From the NCBI GenBank assembly GCA_002726205.1, contig PBSL01000068.1, forward strand, positions 1-64,000: a stretch of DNA of 64,000 bases. The letters are read 5' to 3'. Position numbers and translations under genes: made by a program. Shown here in pieces: positions 12,192 to 20,826 of the stretch. Positions within the stretch are counted from its first letter, which is position 1, and each line of letters starts with the position of its first letter. The notes beneath the pieces are model-generated. The model saw only the letters and a list, made by a program, of their open reading frames with translations, was not told where the DNA came from and ran no database searches. This DNA is from Planctomycetaceae bacterium (lineage in GTDB: Bacteria > Planctomycetota > Planctomycetia > Planctomycetales > Planctomycetaceae).

Positions 12192-14774
12192 CTAGCGCCC
12201 GCTGGCGGCCCGTCGGCACTGGCGGACCAGCCGTTTCAGCTTGTCGTCATCAGGCTGCTGACGGCTGCACCACTCGAGATGATCGCTCGCCTCGGCAAAT
12301 CGCTGCCGAGAAAACAGCCAGTGACCAAACGCCCGGCGGGCGGTCAACGACGAGGGGTTTTCCTTGAGAGCCTCTTGGTAGCACGACTGTGCCTCGCGAG
12401 CGCGATCGAGCTGGCTGTAGGCCCTGCCCGCCTGCAACCAGCTGGTCACGGCGTCGGTTCCATCCTGTTCGCCGGCCCGGTTTTCGGCGGCCTCGGCGTA
12501 ACCGGCCAGTACCACGTTGTATTCCTTCTCGGGAAGCACCTGGCGGTACAGGTTCTTCATGTAGACCAGGGCCTCCCAGTCGGGACGGAACTCCTTGATG
12601 ATCAACCCCGGCGGCAGCCCGCTGCCGGCGAGTCGCTTGAGTATCCGTTGCTGTACCGAGCGGTCGAGGTGAAAGGCCTGTTTCCAGTGTTTCAGCCATT
12701 TCTGCTGGTCGCCGGCAAGCGATGCCTCGATCCCGGCCGCCTCGTGGACACGGGCCTCGTGGGGCCGCACGATCAGTGCCTGCCCGAGCAGCGACTGGCT
12801 CGAACTTGCGTTGTCCCCTTCGAGATAGCCGAGCTGGGCGATGTAGACATAGCCCATGCCCTGCAGCGGCGACAACGCCAGGCCCTGTCGCGCGTGTGTG
12901 ATTGCTTTTTCGAGATACTTGCGGTGGCTGCCCAGGACACCGGGGCGATCGAGCCACTCGTTGCGTTCCGCGTCCGATTGAAATCCGGCGGCGAGGGCGG
13001 CCTGGCGAATTTGCGACAACGGCATGTCCGGGTTCGCACCGCTGGTGCGCCGTTCCTCGACCATCGCGACATAGTGTGCGGCCAGTCGAAGATGGGCACG
13101 GGCGTGCCCGGGATCGGCGGCGATCGTGCGGCCCAGGGCCAGCAATCGGCCGCGGTGCTCGTGGCGATCCTGCTGGCGGCGACCGGCGTCTGTTTGAGAA
13201 ACATCGTCGGTGACCTCGCCACGGGCGAACCGGATCCTCAGGTAGTCGTTCCAGTGAGCTTCACCGGCAATTCGTCGGTTGCACGTGTCGAGGCTCCAGC
13301 CGGTGGCTAACAGGCACACGGCCGCGGCTCCAATCCAGCCCAGCCGCGACCACCAGGCCGGGGCCGCCGGGATGTTGTCAGCTGGTTCGGTCGGGGCGGC
13401 CAACGCCCGGGCGCAGGCCGCCAGCAGGGCCACGACGATCATGCAACCGGGAACGTACCAGAGAAAATCGAAGAAGCAGTGGACCAGGTGAGCGAGCAGG
13501 GCGGCAAAGACAGCGGCAGCGGCGGCGGCCACGCGGCCGGGGACCGTTCGTCCCAGGCTTCGTCGACACCAGGCCAGGCAGCCGCCGATTGCCAGGACGG
13601 CCAGCAGCAGCCCGGGCAACCCGGTTTCGGATGCCAGCTGCAGGGGGCTGTTTTCGGCGTGAGTGAACTCGCGCTGCTGGTAGGGTTCGGAAAGGTACGC
13701 GCGGTAGGTCTCGGCGTGTGTTCCCGCGCCGGTGCCGGTCCAGGGGAAGTCCGCGGCTGCCTGGAGGTTGGCGTCCCAGATCAACAGACGGGCACCCAGA
13801 TCCCATTCCTCCAGCCGCTGGCTGACATCACGAAACCCGTAGATGGCCAGGCAACCGGTCACCAGTAGCGACGTCGCGGCGAGGCCGGCCACCAGTCGGC
13901 CGGAGACCTGGCGGTGCAGATAAAGCAGCGTGCAGCAGGTCAGCCCGGAGATCGCCAGGGCAACGGCTCCTCCTCGAGACAACGCGAGCAGCCCGGCGAA
14001 CGTGACAAGACCCAGGGCGACCATCAACAGGCCCGATCCCATGTCACCGGTTCCCGCCCGCTGTGCCAGCGTGCCGAAGCGTCGGCGGTTGGCAGGCTGG
14101 CTGCCGAACTGGCGGAACAGCCACCAGGCCAGTGGTGCCAGTCCCAGCGCCAGGAACTGCGCGAAGTGGTTCTTGTTGGTGAAGGCCCCCTTGACTCGAT
14201 GTGTCGTCGTGGTGAAGGGATGGTCGTAGAACCAGAAGAAACGACCGTTGCCGGCGACGTACTGGACGAGACCGAAGGTGGCCATCAGTGCCGCGGCGAT
14301 CCCGATGGCCTTCAGCGTGGTTTCGACGTCCTCGAGTGTCCGGATTCTCTGGCAGGCCACCGCAAACAGCAGTGCCACCGCGGCCACGCTGATCGCGGCC
14401 GAGACGGTGGCCGCGGGAACCAGCGACAACGTTGTCCAGGAACCCAGGCCCTCGGCCGTCCATGCCGGAAGCCACCCGGCCAGCCGGGGTGAGAGCACGC
14501 TGGTCAGCGACGCCGGTAACGGGACGACCTGCAGCGCCAGCAACGCGACGCCGGCGGCGAGGACCGGTTCGGCCCATGTCCACCGGTAGCCGGGCAACCG
14601 ACCGCAGACCCGCCCGGCAATCCAGGCGATCGCCGCACCCGAGGCGGCCAGGACCAGTACCAGTTGTCCCCAGCCGGTGCGGCCACCCAGGACCGCTGGC
14701 ACCGCGAACAGTGCCAGTACCAGGAACAGATCGACAAGCCGCAGCCAGCGGGTTGGAGTGGCCTGTGTCGACAT
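12192..14774 (-). CDS. O-antigen ligase/polymerase-family membrane protein with C-terminal TPR region
   Basis: 860 residues. The N-terminal ~470 residues hold about a dozen hydrophobic helices and a large periplasmic loop with the Wzy_C/O-antigen ligase-type segment THRVKGAFTNKNHFAQFL and later GTGAGTHAETYRAYLSEPYQ followed by ENSPLQLASETGLPGLLL. The C-terminal half (about 600-860) is soluble with helical repeats resembling TPRs, ending in SLTARRAFGHWLFSRQRFAEA. Such proteins polymerise or ligate lipid-linked glycans at the periplasmic face. Start at ATG 14774 (MSTQATPTRWLRLVDLFL), with GAGG upstream; the longer open frame before it overlaps the kinase gene and has shadow composition. Third gene of the wza-wzc-wzy-like order. 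Confidence 0.85.
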   Translation of the reverse strand: MSTQATPTRWLRLVDLFLVLALFAVPAVLGGRTGWGQLVLVLAASGAAIAWIAGRVCGRLPGYRWTWAEPVLAAGVALLALQVVPLPASLTSVLSPRLAGWLPAWTAEGLGSWTTLSLVPAATVSAAISVAAVALLFAVACQRIRTLEDVETTLKAIGIAAALMATFGLVQYVAGNGRFFWFYDHPFTTTTHRVKGAFTNKNHFAQFLALGLAPLAWWLFRQFGSQPANRRRFGTLAQRAGTGDMGSGLLMVALGLVTFAGLLALSRGGAVALAISGLTCCTLLYLHRQVSGRLVAGLAATSLLVTGCLAIYGFRDVSQRLEEWDLGARLLIWDANLQAAADFPWTGTGAGTHAETYRAYLSEPYQQREFTHAENSPLQLASETGLPGLLLAVLAIGGCLAWCRRSLGRTVPGRVAAAAAAVFAALLAHLVHCFFDFLWYVPGCMIVVALLAACARALAAPTEPADNIPAAPAWWSRLGWIGAAAVCLLATGWSLDTCNRRIAGEAHWNDYLRIRFARGEVTDDVSQTDAGRRQQDRHEHRGRLLALGRTIAADPGHARAHLRLAAHYVAMVEERRTSGANPDMPLSQIRQAALAAGFQSDAERNEWLDRPGVLGSHRKYLEKAITHARQGLALSPLQGMGYVYIAQLGYLEGDNASSSQSLLGQALIVRPHEARVHEAAGIEASLAGDQQKWLKHWKQAFHLDRSVQQRILKRLAGSGLPPGLIIKEFRPDWEALVYMKNLYRQVLPEKEYNVVLAGYAEAAENRAGEQDGTDAVTSWLQAGRAYSQLDRAREAQSCYQEALKENPSSLTARRAFGHWLFSRQRFAEASDHLEWCSRQQPDDDKLKRLVRQCRRAASGR

Positions 14775-14850
14775 TGTCTGTGCCTCGTTGCGGGATTGAA
14801 GCGGAGCGACTGCCTGGCTCGAGCCGACCGGTGCCGGGCGAGACCGTCTG

Positions 14851-17076
14851 TCAGGCGGCCTGCTTGAGTTCCTCGTCCTCTTTGCTGTCGTACTCGTATC
14901 CGCACCCGTAATATTCGCTGCCGGCGGTGTCGGCGATGTGGTTGATGACTGCGCCGATGAGCGTCGCCTCGACGGCAGCCATCGACTCGGCGGCGCGGAT
15001 AACCATTCTCCGGCGATTCTTGTCGGGTCGCACGACCAACAGGCCCCCATCAACTTGCCGGCTGATGATCGCGGCATCGCTGACGGCCAGCGCGGGAGGC
15101 GCGTCGATGAGGATCTGGTCGTAGACCGTTTCGGCCCAGGCAAGCAGTTCGGAGAATCGGTCGCCGTGCAGCAACTCCGCCGGGTTCAACGGTCGTGGGC
15201 CGGCGGGCATGACGTCGAGCGTGCCGAGCTCGGTCGCGAAGAGGTTGGCGGTTGCCGTGTTCGCGATCGGTTCGTCTCCACGGAGAACCGTCGAGAGGCC
15301 CCGGGGGCCGCGGAGGTCCATCAGGGCGGTCATGCCCGGACGTCGCATGTCGGCATCGATCAACAGGGTCTTCTTGCCACTCTGGGCAAACGCGACCGCC
15401 AGGTTGGCCAGTATCGTGGTCTTGCCGTCGCCGGGCTCGGTACTGGTCACTGCCAGTCGGGTCGTGGGATTACTGGAGAAAGCCAGCGCCGTTCGCAACG
15501 TCCGAAAGGCCTCGGTTTCGACCCCGTTGGGTTCCGAGAATGTCGGTACCGACGCTAGTCCCGGGCCATCGGCGGCGGGAAGTTCACCGACCATCGCCAG
15601 CACCGACAGGTTGGTCTGCAGTTGCAGTTCGTCGGGAGATCGGAAGCGGTCGTCGAAGTAGTCGAGAACGTAGATCAGTCCCAGTCCCAGCCCCAGTCCT
15701 GTGGTCAGGGCACAAAGAGCCACGACCAGCAGGCGAGGTGTCACGGGCGACTTGGCGGCCTTGGGCTGGCTGACAATCTTTGTTCGCAGCCCGCCACGTT
15801 CCTTGCCGAGGTCGGTGCGGTTGATCTGGTCGATCAGGGCGACGGCCAGTTCCCGCTTGCGGGCGAGATCGAAGTTGAGCAGCTTGATCCGGCTCATCTG
15901 AAATTCGTAGCTGGAGACGATCCGGTTCTCCCGTTCGAAGTCCTGCCGCAACGCGGTTTCCCGCGACTGGGCATAACTCAACCGTTGGCGAGCCATGTCG
16001 ATCAGCGAGGGTGTCAGTTGTGCCGTCGAGAGCTGCTGCATCTGCTTGATGAGGTTCTTGGGCCGGTCGGCCAGCCACTTCTGCCGATCGCGGATTCGGG
16101 CGACCAGCCTCTGGATCGCCGGATGGTTCGGACCGAATTCTCCCGACTTGTTTCGCAGTTCGACCTGGTCGTTGATCAGTTGCTGTCGGACCCGCATCAC
16201 CATCCAGGAGTCCTGGGAATCCAGCCCCATGCGTCTCAGCAGAAACTCCTTGCCGACGACCTCGATCTGCTGCATCGCGAACTGCTCGATGCTCTGGCCC
16301 TGGGCGGCGGCGTTTTCGATGGCCTCGAGGGTCGCCCGGTTTTCGCGGGTCCGGTTCTGGGCAACGATCAGTTCCTTGTTGAGTGCCGCCACCCGTTCGG
16401 CCGCGGGGTTGATGTTCTGGTTGTCGGGGCCCGAGATGATCTGCATCTGCCGTTTCAGGTTCAGCAGTTCGGCATTGATCTGGTTGGTTTCCTCGTCGAG
16501 TTTCTTTTTTTCCGCCGTCATGAACTGGATGTCGTTGCCGGCGTTGTTCTTGTGAATTCCCCTCATCAGCGTCAGGTAGCTCTCGACGATGTGATTGACC
16601 ACGGTCGCGGCCACCTGCGGGTCTCGCGAGCGGTAACGCACGTCGATGAGGTTGGTACGTCGTGGTGTGGTGACGGCGAGGTTGTTGCGGAGTGTCTCGG
16701 TCCACTTGTTGCGGGGGATTCCCTTCAGGTCGATGCGGTGTTTTTCCGGGAGCTTCTGCAGGGCTTCCTCGAGAACGACATCGCTGGTCAACACTCCCTG
16801 GTTGGTGGCCATGTTCTCCTGCACGCCGCCCTGGTTTTCCTGCTCGGTCTTGAGCACGTTCGAACCCATCTGCAGGACATAGAGCCGTGCCTTGGATTCG
16901 TAGAGTCGGGTGGCGGTGGCGAAGTAGAGTCCACCGAGAATGGTGCTGATAAACAGCGTGCTGAAGAGAATCCCTTTTCGGATTCGCACGACCTGCAGGA
17001 ATCGCGCGATGGCGGTCAGCGTTGCCGTTCGCGGCTCGCCGGAGGTGTCGATTGGCGTGTCGGTAGGTCGTGACAT
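14851..17076 (-). CDS. Polysaccharide co-polymerase/bacterial tyrosine autokinase (Wzc-like)
   Basis: 741 residues. An N-terminal Wzz chain-length domain has one helix near 35-52 and a second near 435-455, flanking a long coiled-coil periplasmic part with the Pro-rich PKAAKSPVTPR before TM2. The C-terminal BY-kinase carries Walker A STEPGDGKTTILANLA, Walker A' LLIDADMRRPG and Walker B QILIDAPPAL. The tail has a tyrosine cluster (EYYGCGYEYD), the autophosphorylation site in this family. Phosphorylation cycling controls polymer export and chain length. It lies 26 bp after the Wza-like gene and 76 bp before the polymerase. Confidence 0.93.
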   Translation of the reverse strand: MSRPTDTPIDTSGEPRTATLTAIARFLQVVRIRKGILFSTLFISTILGGLYFATATRLYESKARLYVLQMGSNVLKTEQENQGGVQENMATNQGVLTSDVVLEEALQKLPEKHRIDLKGIPRNKWTETLRNNLAVTTPRRTNLIDVRYRSRDPQVAATVVNHIVESYLTLMRGIHKNNAGNDIQFMTAEKKKLDEETNQINAELLNLKRQMQIISGPDNQNINPAAERVAALNKELIVAQNRTRENRATLEAIENAAAQGQSIEQFAMQQIEVVGKEFLLRRMGLDSQDSWMVMRVRQQLINDQVELRNKSGEFGPNHPAIQRLVARIRDRQKWLADRPKNLIKQMQQLSTAQLTPSLIDMARQRLSYAQSRETALRQDFERENRIVSSYEFQMSRIKLLNFDLARKRELAVALIDQINRTDLGKERGGLRTKIVSQPKAAKSPVTPRLLVVALCALTTGLGLGLGLIYVLDYFDDRFRSPDELQLQTNLSVLAMVGELPAADGPGLASVPTFSEPNGVETEAFRTLRTALAFSSNPTTRLAVTSTEPGDGKTTILANLAVAFAQSGKKTLLIDADMRRPGMTALMDLRGPRGLSTVLRGDEPIANTATANLFATELGTLDVMPAGPRPLNPAELLHGDRFSELLAWAETVYDQILIDAPPALAVSDAAIISRQVDGGLLVVRPDKNRRRMVIRAAESMAAVEATLIGAVINHIADTAGSEYYGCGYEYDSKEDEELKQAA

Positions 17077-17102
17077 GCGTGAGCGGATCGGCGGGTGCCG
17101 CT

Positions 17103-18215
17103 TTAGAGGAACGGTGTGAGACTGGCTCCGAGCCCGAAGCGGATGATCTTGACCGCTTCGAGGACGATGGTGGCCGGTGTGTGTTCGACCGAGATGGTGT
17201 CCCGTGGTTGCAGCCTGAGATTCTGGCGGGCATCTCCCTTGGCATCCTGCAGGGAGAGTTGAATGACGGCGGTCTGGCCCCCGGACTCGGGTACGGGTCG
17301 GATCACGTAGATCTTGTCGGCGACGGCCGAGGCGACTCCCCCGGCCATGGCGATGGCATCGAGTACTCGCACATCGTGGGCGGCGGGAAAGTCGTAGCGG
17401 TTGGGTTTCTTGACCAGGCCCATCACGTGAATCGGTTCGGGATTGCGTTTCTCGATCATCACCGTTGCCCCGTCGGACACGTAGTGCGCCGCCGACCCGC
17501 TCTCGGTTTCACGCACCAGGTTGATTCTTACCGTCCGTGCGCCAGTCTGGCCGGTCTGGGGCACGCTGTAACCGGCCACTCGGATCGGGGCGGTGGTCCG
17601 GCCCCCGTCGGGGCCGTGCTTGATTTCGATGTTGGTGCCCGCGTCACTGGCCAGTCCCCCGGCCGCGTAAATCGCCGCCAGCAGGCTGCTGCGTTCCCGC
17701 GAGAGTTCGTAGACGCCGGGTTCCTTGACGCCACCGAGTACCATGATGCGGTTCTTGAACGGCTGTTTCATCATGACGGTGACATTCGGGGACAGGAACA
17801 GCCCCTTGTTGATGCAGGCGGCGGTGATCGCGGCCTCGGCGCCCTCGAGAGTCAGGCCGGCCAGGGGCAGCAGCCCGATACCGGGCATGTTGGCCAGTCC
17901 GGTTCCGAGGTTGACCCGGACGGGCCAGTTGAGCGTCTCGTTGGTGGTCAGCCCCGAGGCGATCGTGACCTCCAGCACATCTCCGGCGGCGATCGACTGG
18001 CTGCCGACGGTGTGCATTGCCAGCTTGGTCCACTGCACGGTCCGCGGGTTCTCAAAGACAGGAGCCACCAGCGAATCCGGCAGTGTGTCGGCGGTGTAGT
18101 GGAGTTTGCTGGTCCCCGTCAGCGCACAGCCGGTTCCGCTCAGAACGATCACCAGGCCGGCCAACAAGCAGGCCAACAAGCAGGCCGGTGTGGGGCGTAA
18201 GAGACGGCGATGCAT
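17103..18215 (-). CDS. Outer-membrane polysaccharide export lipoprotein (Wza-like, SLBB domains)
   Basis: 370 residues. A signal peptide ends in a lipobox-like LSGTGC (Cys about 30), so it is probably an outer-membrane lipoprotein. The Poly_export domain starts at IAAGDVLEVTIASGL. SLBB modules follow (MVLGGVKEPGVYEL about 160-175; VMGLVKKPNRYDFP about 265-280). The family forms the octameric export channel for capsular or exopolysaccharide. The leader region contains a short tandem repeat that yields ACLLACLLAGL. First gene of the minus-strand operon. Confidence 0.9.
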   Translation of the reverse strand: MHRRLLRPTPACLLACLLAGLVIVLSGTGCALTGTSKLHYTADTLPDSLVAPVFENPRTVQWTKLAMHTVGSQSIAAGDVLEVTIASGLTTNETLNWPVRVNLGTGLANMPGIGLLPLAGLTLEGAEAAITAACINKGLFLSPNVTVMMKQPFKNRIMVLGGVKEPGVYELSRERSSLLAAIYAAGGLASDAGTNIEIKHGPDGGRTTAPIRVAGYSVPQTGQTGARTVRINLVRETESGSAAHYVSDGATVMIEKRNPEPIHVMGLVKKPNRYDFPAAHDVRVLDAIAMAGGVASAVADKIYVIRPVPESGGQTAVIQLSLQDAKGDARQNLRLQPRDTISVEHTPATIVLEAVKIIRFGLGASLTPFL

Positions 18216-18319
18216 GGACAGGATTTCGACGTGGATCGCGCGGACCGCCCCGCGGACGAACGACGACTGCGGGATCGGGAAGAGCGGGAGAGAAGTAATC
18301 GAGACGAATCGAGGGCGGG

Positions 18320-18348
18320 ACGGTAGGTCAGGGGTTGAATCGAGTCAA
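18320..18348 (-). promoter_or_regulatory. Candidate promoter of the wza-wzc-wzy-like operon
   Basis: On the minus strand TTGACT (18348-18343) and TACCGT (18325-18320) are separated by 17 bases, giving a start near 18313 and a leader of roughly 100 bases. It lies in the 210-bp divergent interval before the phosphotransferase gene, in which I see no other feature. Confidence 0.35.
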
Positions 18349-18425
18349 TATCGCTTTACAGGTAGAGCCAACCTGGTCGAATTCGGCTTGCAGCCGGTGG
18401 TCCATCCGACCTAGGTTCTCGCCAA

Positions 18426-19406
18426 ATGTCTGGTTGGATTGTCGCGATCTCTGCAATGGTTACCGGATTGCTGTTGCTGGCGTGGCAGCGCCGGTCGCTG
18501 GTGCGGCTGGTTGTCGATGTCTTGCGCCGTCGCCGTGGTCGAGTGATCTACGATCCCGAGGGCCGGGTCAGCATCAGCACAGACGGGCGGCAGACGGTGT
18601 TGACGGCTACGGAGGTGATCAAGCAACAGCTGCCGGCGGTGGCGGTGATCGAGGCCGAGAAAACCCGTCTCGCGGGCCTGATCGCGGCTCGGACCGAATT
18701 GTTCGACGTGCCCGGGATCATCGGTGGACGGTCCGATCAGGGACGGATTGTCTTCGAACGGGTTCACGGCGTGGTACCGCTGTGGACCTGGCTGGTTGGA
18801 TGCCGCCACGCCGATGGCTGCGCGATGGCCGAACGTGCCGGACGGGCACTGGCTGTGATTCACGGCTCGCTGAAGTTACCGCCTGACCTGGGCGAGTCGC
18901 TGAGGGCGCCGTGGCGGGTCGAGAGTGCCCGCCTGGCCGGTGTGCCGATCACGGCGGATCACGAGGTCGCACTGCACGGCGATTTCAATGCCTGGAACCT
19001 GCTGGTCGCCGACGATGGCCAGAGGTTGCTGATCACCGATTGGGCCGGCTCGGACCTCTGCACTCCAACGGTTGTGCGGGGACCATGGGTCTTTGATGCG
19101 GCCTGGCTGGTGATCACGCTGTTCCGCAGTCGGCTGGGTTGGATCGAACGCATCGCCGATGCCGAATCCTTTGCGGGTGCGTTTCTCGAGTCCTACGCGG
19201 CCGCTCGTCAACTGCCCGAGGCTCCCGCCGTCTGTGGAGCGTATCTGGCGAGTCGGTCAGAGGTGTTGAGTCGCCCGGAGATCCGTGGGCGCCGCAGCCA
19301 GTGGTTGAGACCAAGACTGGACGTGGAGCGGCTGGAACGGTTTGCCGTCGAGCTGGTGAATTCAGGAAGTGGTGCCCGGGGGACGAATCGCCAGCGGGCG
19401 GCGTGA
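18426..19406 (+). CDS. Membrane-anchored phosphotransferase/kinase-like protein
   Basis: 326 residues. An N-terminal helix (about 3-20) is followed by a basic stretch. The rest resembles the aminoglycoside-phosphotransferase/choline-kinase fold: ALHGDFNAWNLLVADD is the catalytic HGDxxxxN motif (about 185-195) and LLITDWAGSD the metal-binding aspartate segment. The N-lobe is short and has no clear glycine-rich loop, so activity is not assured. Start ATG at 18426. It opens the plus-strand glycan series, so a role in phosphorylating a sugar or lipid glycan is plausible but unproven. Confidence 0.65.
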   Translation: MSGWIVAISAMVTGLLLLAWQRRSLVRLVVDVLRRRRGRVIYDPEGRVSISTDGRQTVLTATEVIKQQLPAVAVIEAEKTRLAGLIAARTELFDVPGIIGGRSDQGRIVFERVHGVVPLWTWLVGCRHADGCAMAERAGRALAVIHGSLKLPPDLGESLRAPWRVESARLAGVPITADHEVALHGDFNAWNLLVADDGQRLLITDWAGSDLCTPTVVRGPWVFDAAWLVITLFRSRLGWIERIADAESFAGAFLESYAAARQLPEAPAVCGAYLASRSEVLSRPEIRGRRSQWLRPRLDVERLERFAVELVNSGSGARGTNRQRAA

Positions 19407-19514
19407 GCCGCCGTGTCGGACTTGTCCCGTATTCCCCCGCTGTGCCGATTCTGTTATCACCCCGACCCGTTCTGGCGGTTGGATCGACCACTCCTGCTTG
19501 CGCGCCCTGGTCAC

Positions 19515-20825
19515 ATGTCGTCGGCCTCTGAATTCCCGTCTTCCACCGCCCCGGGCAGATCGATTGTCCGGCCGTTGTCGTTGCGCCAGAACTTCGCGTG
19601 GACGCTGCCGGCCAACCTCGCCTATGCCGTCTGCCAGTGGGGCATCCTGGTTGTCCTGGCCAAGGTGGGTTCCAGGGAACTGGTCGGCTTGTTCGTGTTG
19701 GCGATGGCATTGACCTCGCCAATTTTCGTTTCCGCCAGCTTGAAACTGCGTGAGATCCAGGCCACCGACCAGACCGGGCAGTTCCGTTTCGGGGACTATC
19801 TTGGCTTGAGACTGCTTTCGACCGTGCTGGCCCTGCTGGTCGTGGCCGGCATTGGTTGGAGCATCGGGCACCGCCGTGCAGCTTTCCTGGCCGTCCTGTT
19901 GGTGGCGGTGGCCAAGGGCATCGAGTCGATCTCGGACGTGATCTACGGATTGCTGCAGCAGCATGAGCGGATGGATCGAGTGGCTCACAGCCGTGCGGCT
20001 CACGGTGTGGCGACGCTGCTGGGCGTCGGCGGCGGTGCGGTTCTGACCGGGGACGTGATTGGTGCGACAGCTGGCTTGTTGCTGGCGCGACTGCTGGTAC
20101 TGGTCGCTTGCGATCTGCCCCTGGCCTGTTGGGTCGTCGGACCCGGCCGACTGGGCCATCTGCGGCCGAACTTCTCGTGGCGACGGTTGTCTCGGCTGTT
20201 CCTGCTGGGGCTGCCGTTGGCCGGCACGACATTGTTGACTTCGCTGGAGATCAACATTCCCTACTACTTCGTCACGACCAACCTGGGCATTGCCGAGCTG
20301 GGCGTGTTTGGTGCGATCGCGGCGTTGATCACCGCCGGCGGTATCTTCACCCGGGCGACCAACCAGGTCGCCAGCCCCCGATTGGCCGCGTTGTACCATG
20401 ACGGTGACCTTGCAGGTTTCCGCCGGTTGCTGGGTCGCATCCTGGGTGCGTACCTCGTGCTGGGAATCGCCGGCGTGGCGATGGTTCCGCTGCTGGGTCG
20501 CTGGTTGTTGACGATTCTGTTCCAGGCCGAGTACGCCGCGTATACCGACTTGCTGCTGGTGGTGATGTGTGCCGCGGCGGTGGCCTACCAGGCCGGGGCA
20601 TTGACCACGGCCCTGATCGCGATCCGGGTCATCCATCGCCAGTTTCCGTTGCGGGTGATCACGGCAACAACGTCACTGGTGGCCTGCGCGATGCTGGTAC
20701 CGGTTTACGGCATCCGCGGTGCAGCCCTGGCACTGGTGATCGCGAAACTGCCGTTTGTGTTCGCCTCGCTGGTCATCGTGTTCCGCGCAACACGTTCCCA
20801 TGTCGCCAAAGCCGGGGTGGTGTGA
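19515..20825 (+). CDS. Polysaccharide flippase (Wzx-like, MATE/MOP superfamily)
   Basis: 436 residues with about 12 predicted hydrophobic helices through the whole length. N-terminal LRQNFAWTLPANLAYAVCQW and later GIRGAALALVIAKLPFVFASLV resemble oligosaccharide flippases, which move undecaprenyl-PP-linked repeat units to the periplasmic face. Start is uncertain. ATG 19515 gives MSSASEF, whereas GTG 19413, right after the previous stop, adds 34 residues rich in Cys, His and Pro with no membrane character. It ends one base before the next gene's ATG. Confidence 0.82.
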   Translation: MSSASEFPSSTAPGRSIVRPLSLRQNFAWTLPANLAYAVCQWGILVVLAKVGSRELVGLFVLAMALTSPIFVSASLKLREIQATDQTGQFRFGDYLGLRLLSTVLALLVVAGIGWSIGHRRAAFLAVLLVAVAKGIESISDVIYGLLQQHERMDRVAHSRAAHGVATLLGVGGGAVLTGDVIGATAGLLLARLLVLVACDLPLACWVVGPGRLGHLRPNFSWRRLSRLFLLGLPLAGTTLLTSLEINIPYYFVTTNLGIAELGVFGAIAALITAGGIFTRATNQVASPRLAALYHDGDLAGFRRLLGRILGAYLVLGIAGVAMVPLLGRWLLTILFQAEYAAYTDLLLVVMCAAAVAYQAGALTTALIAIRVIHRQFPLRVITATTSLVACAMLVPVYGIRGAALALVIAKLPFVFASLVIVFRATRSHVAKAGVV

Positions 20826-20826
20826 C

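Noticed and set aside
15622-17073. Long plus-strand ORF antisense to the Wzc-like gene
   Set aside because: It is a shadow of the GC-rich codon bias on the opposite strand. The minus-strand gene has all Wzz and kinase motifs; the plus frame has no recognisable domain.
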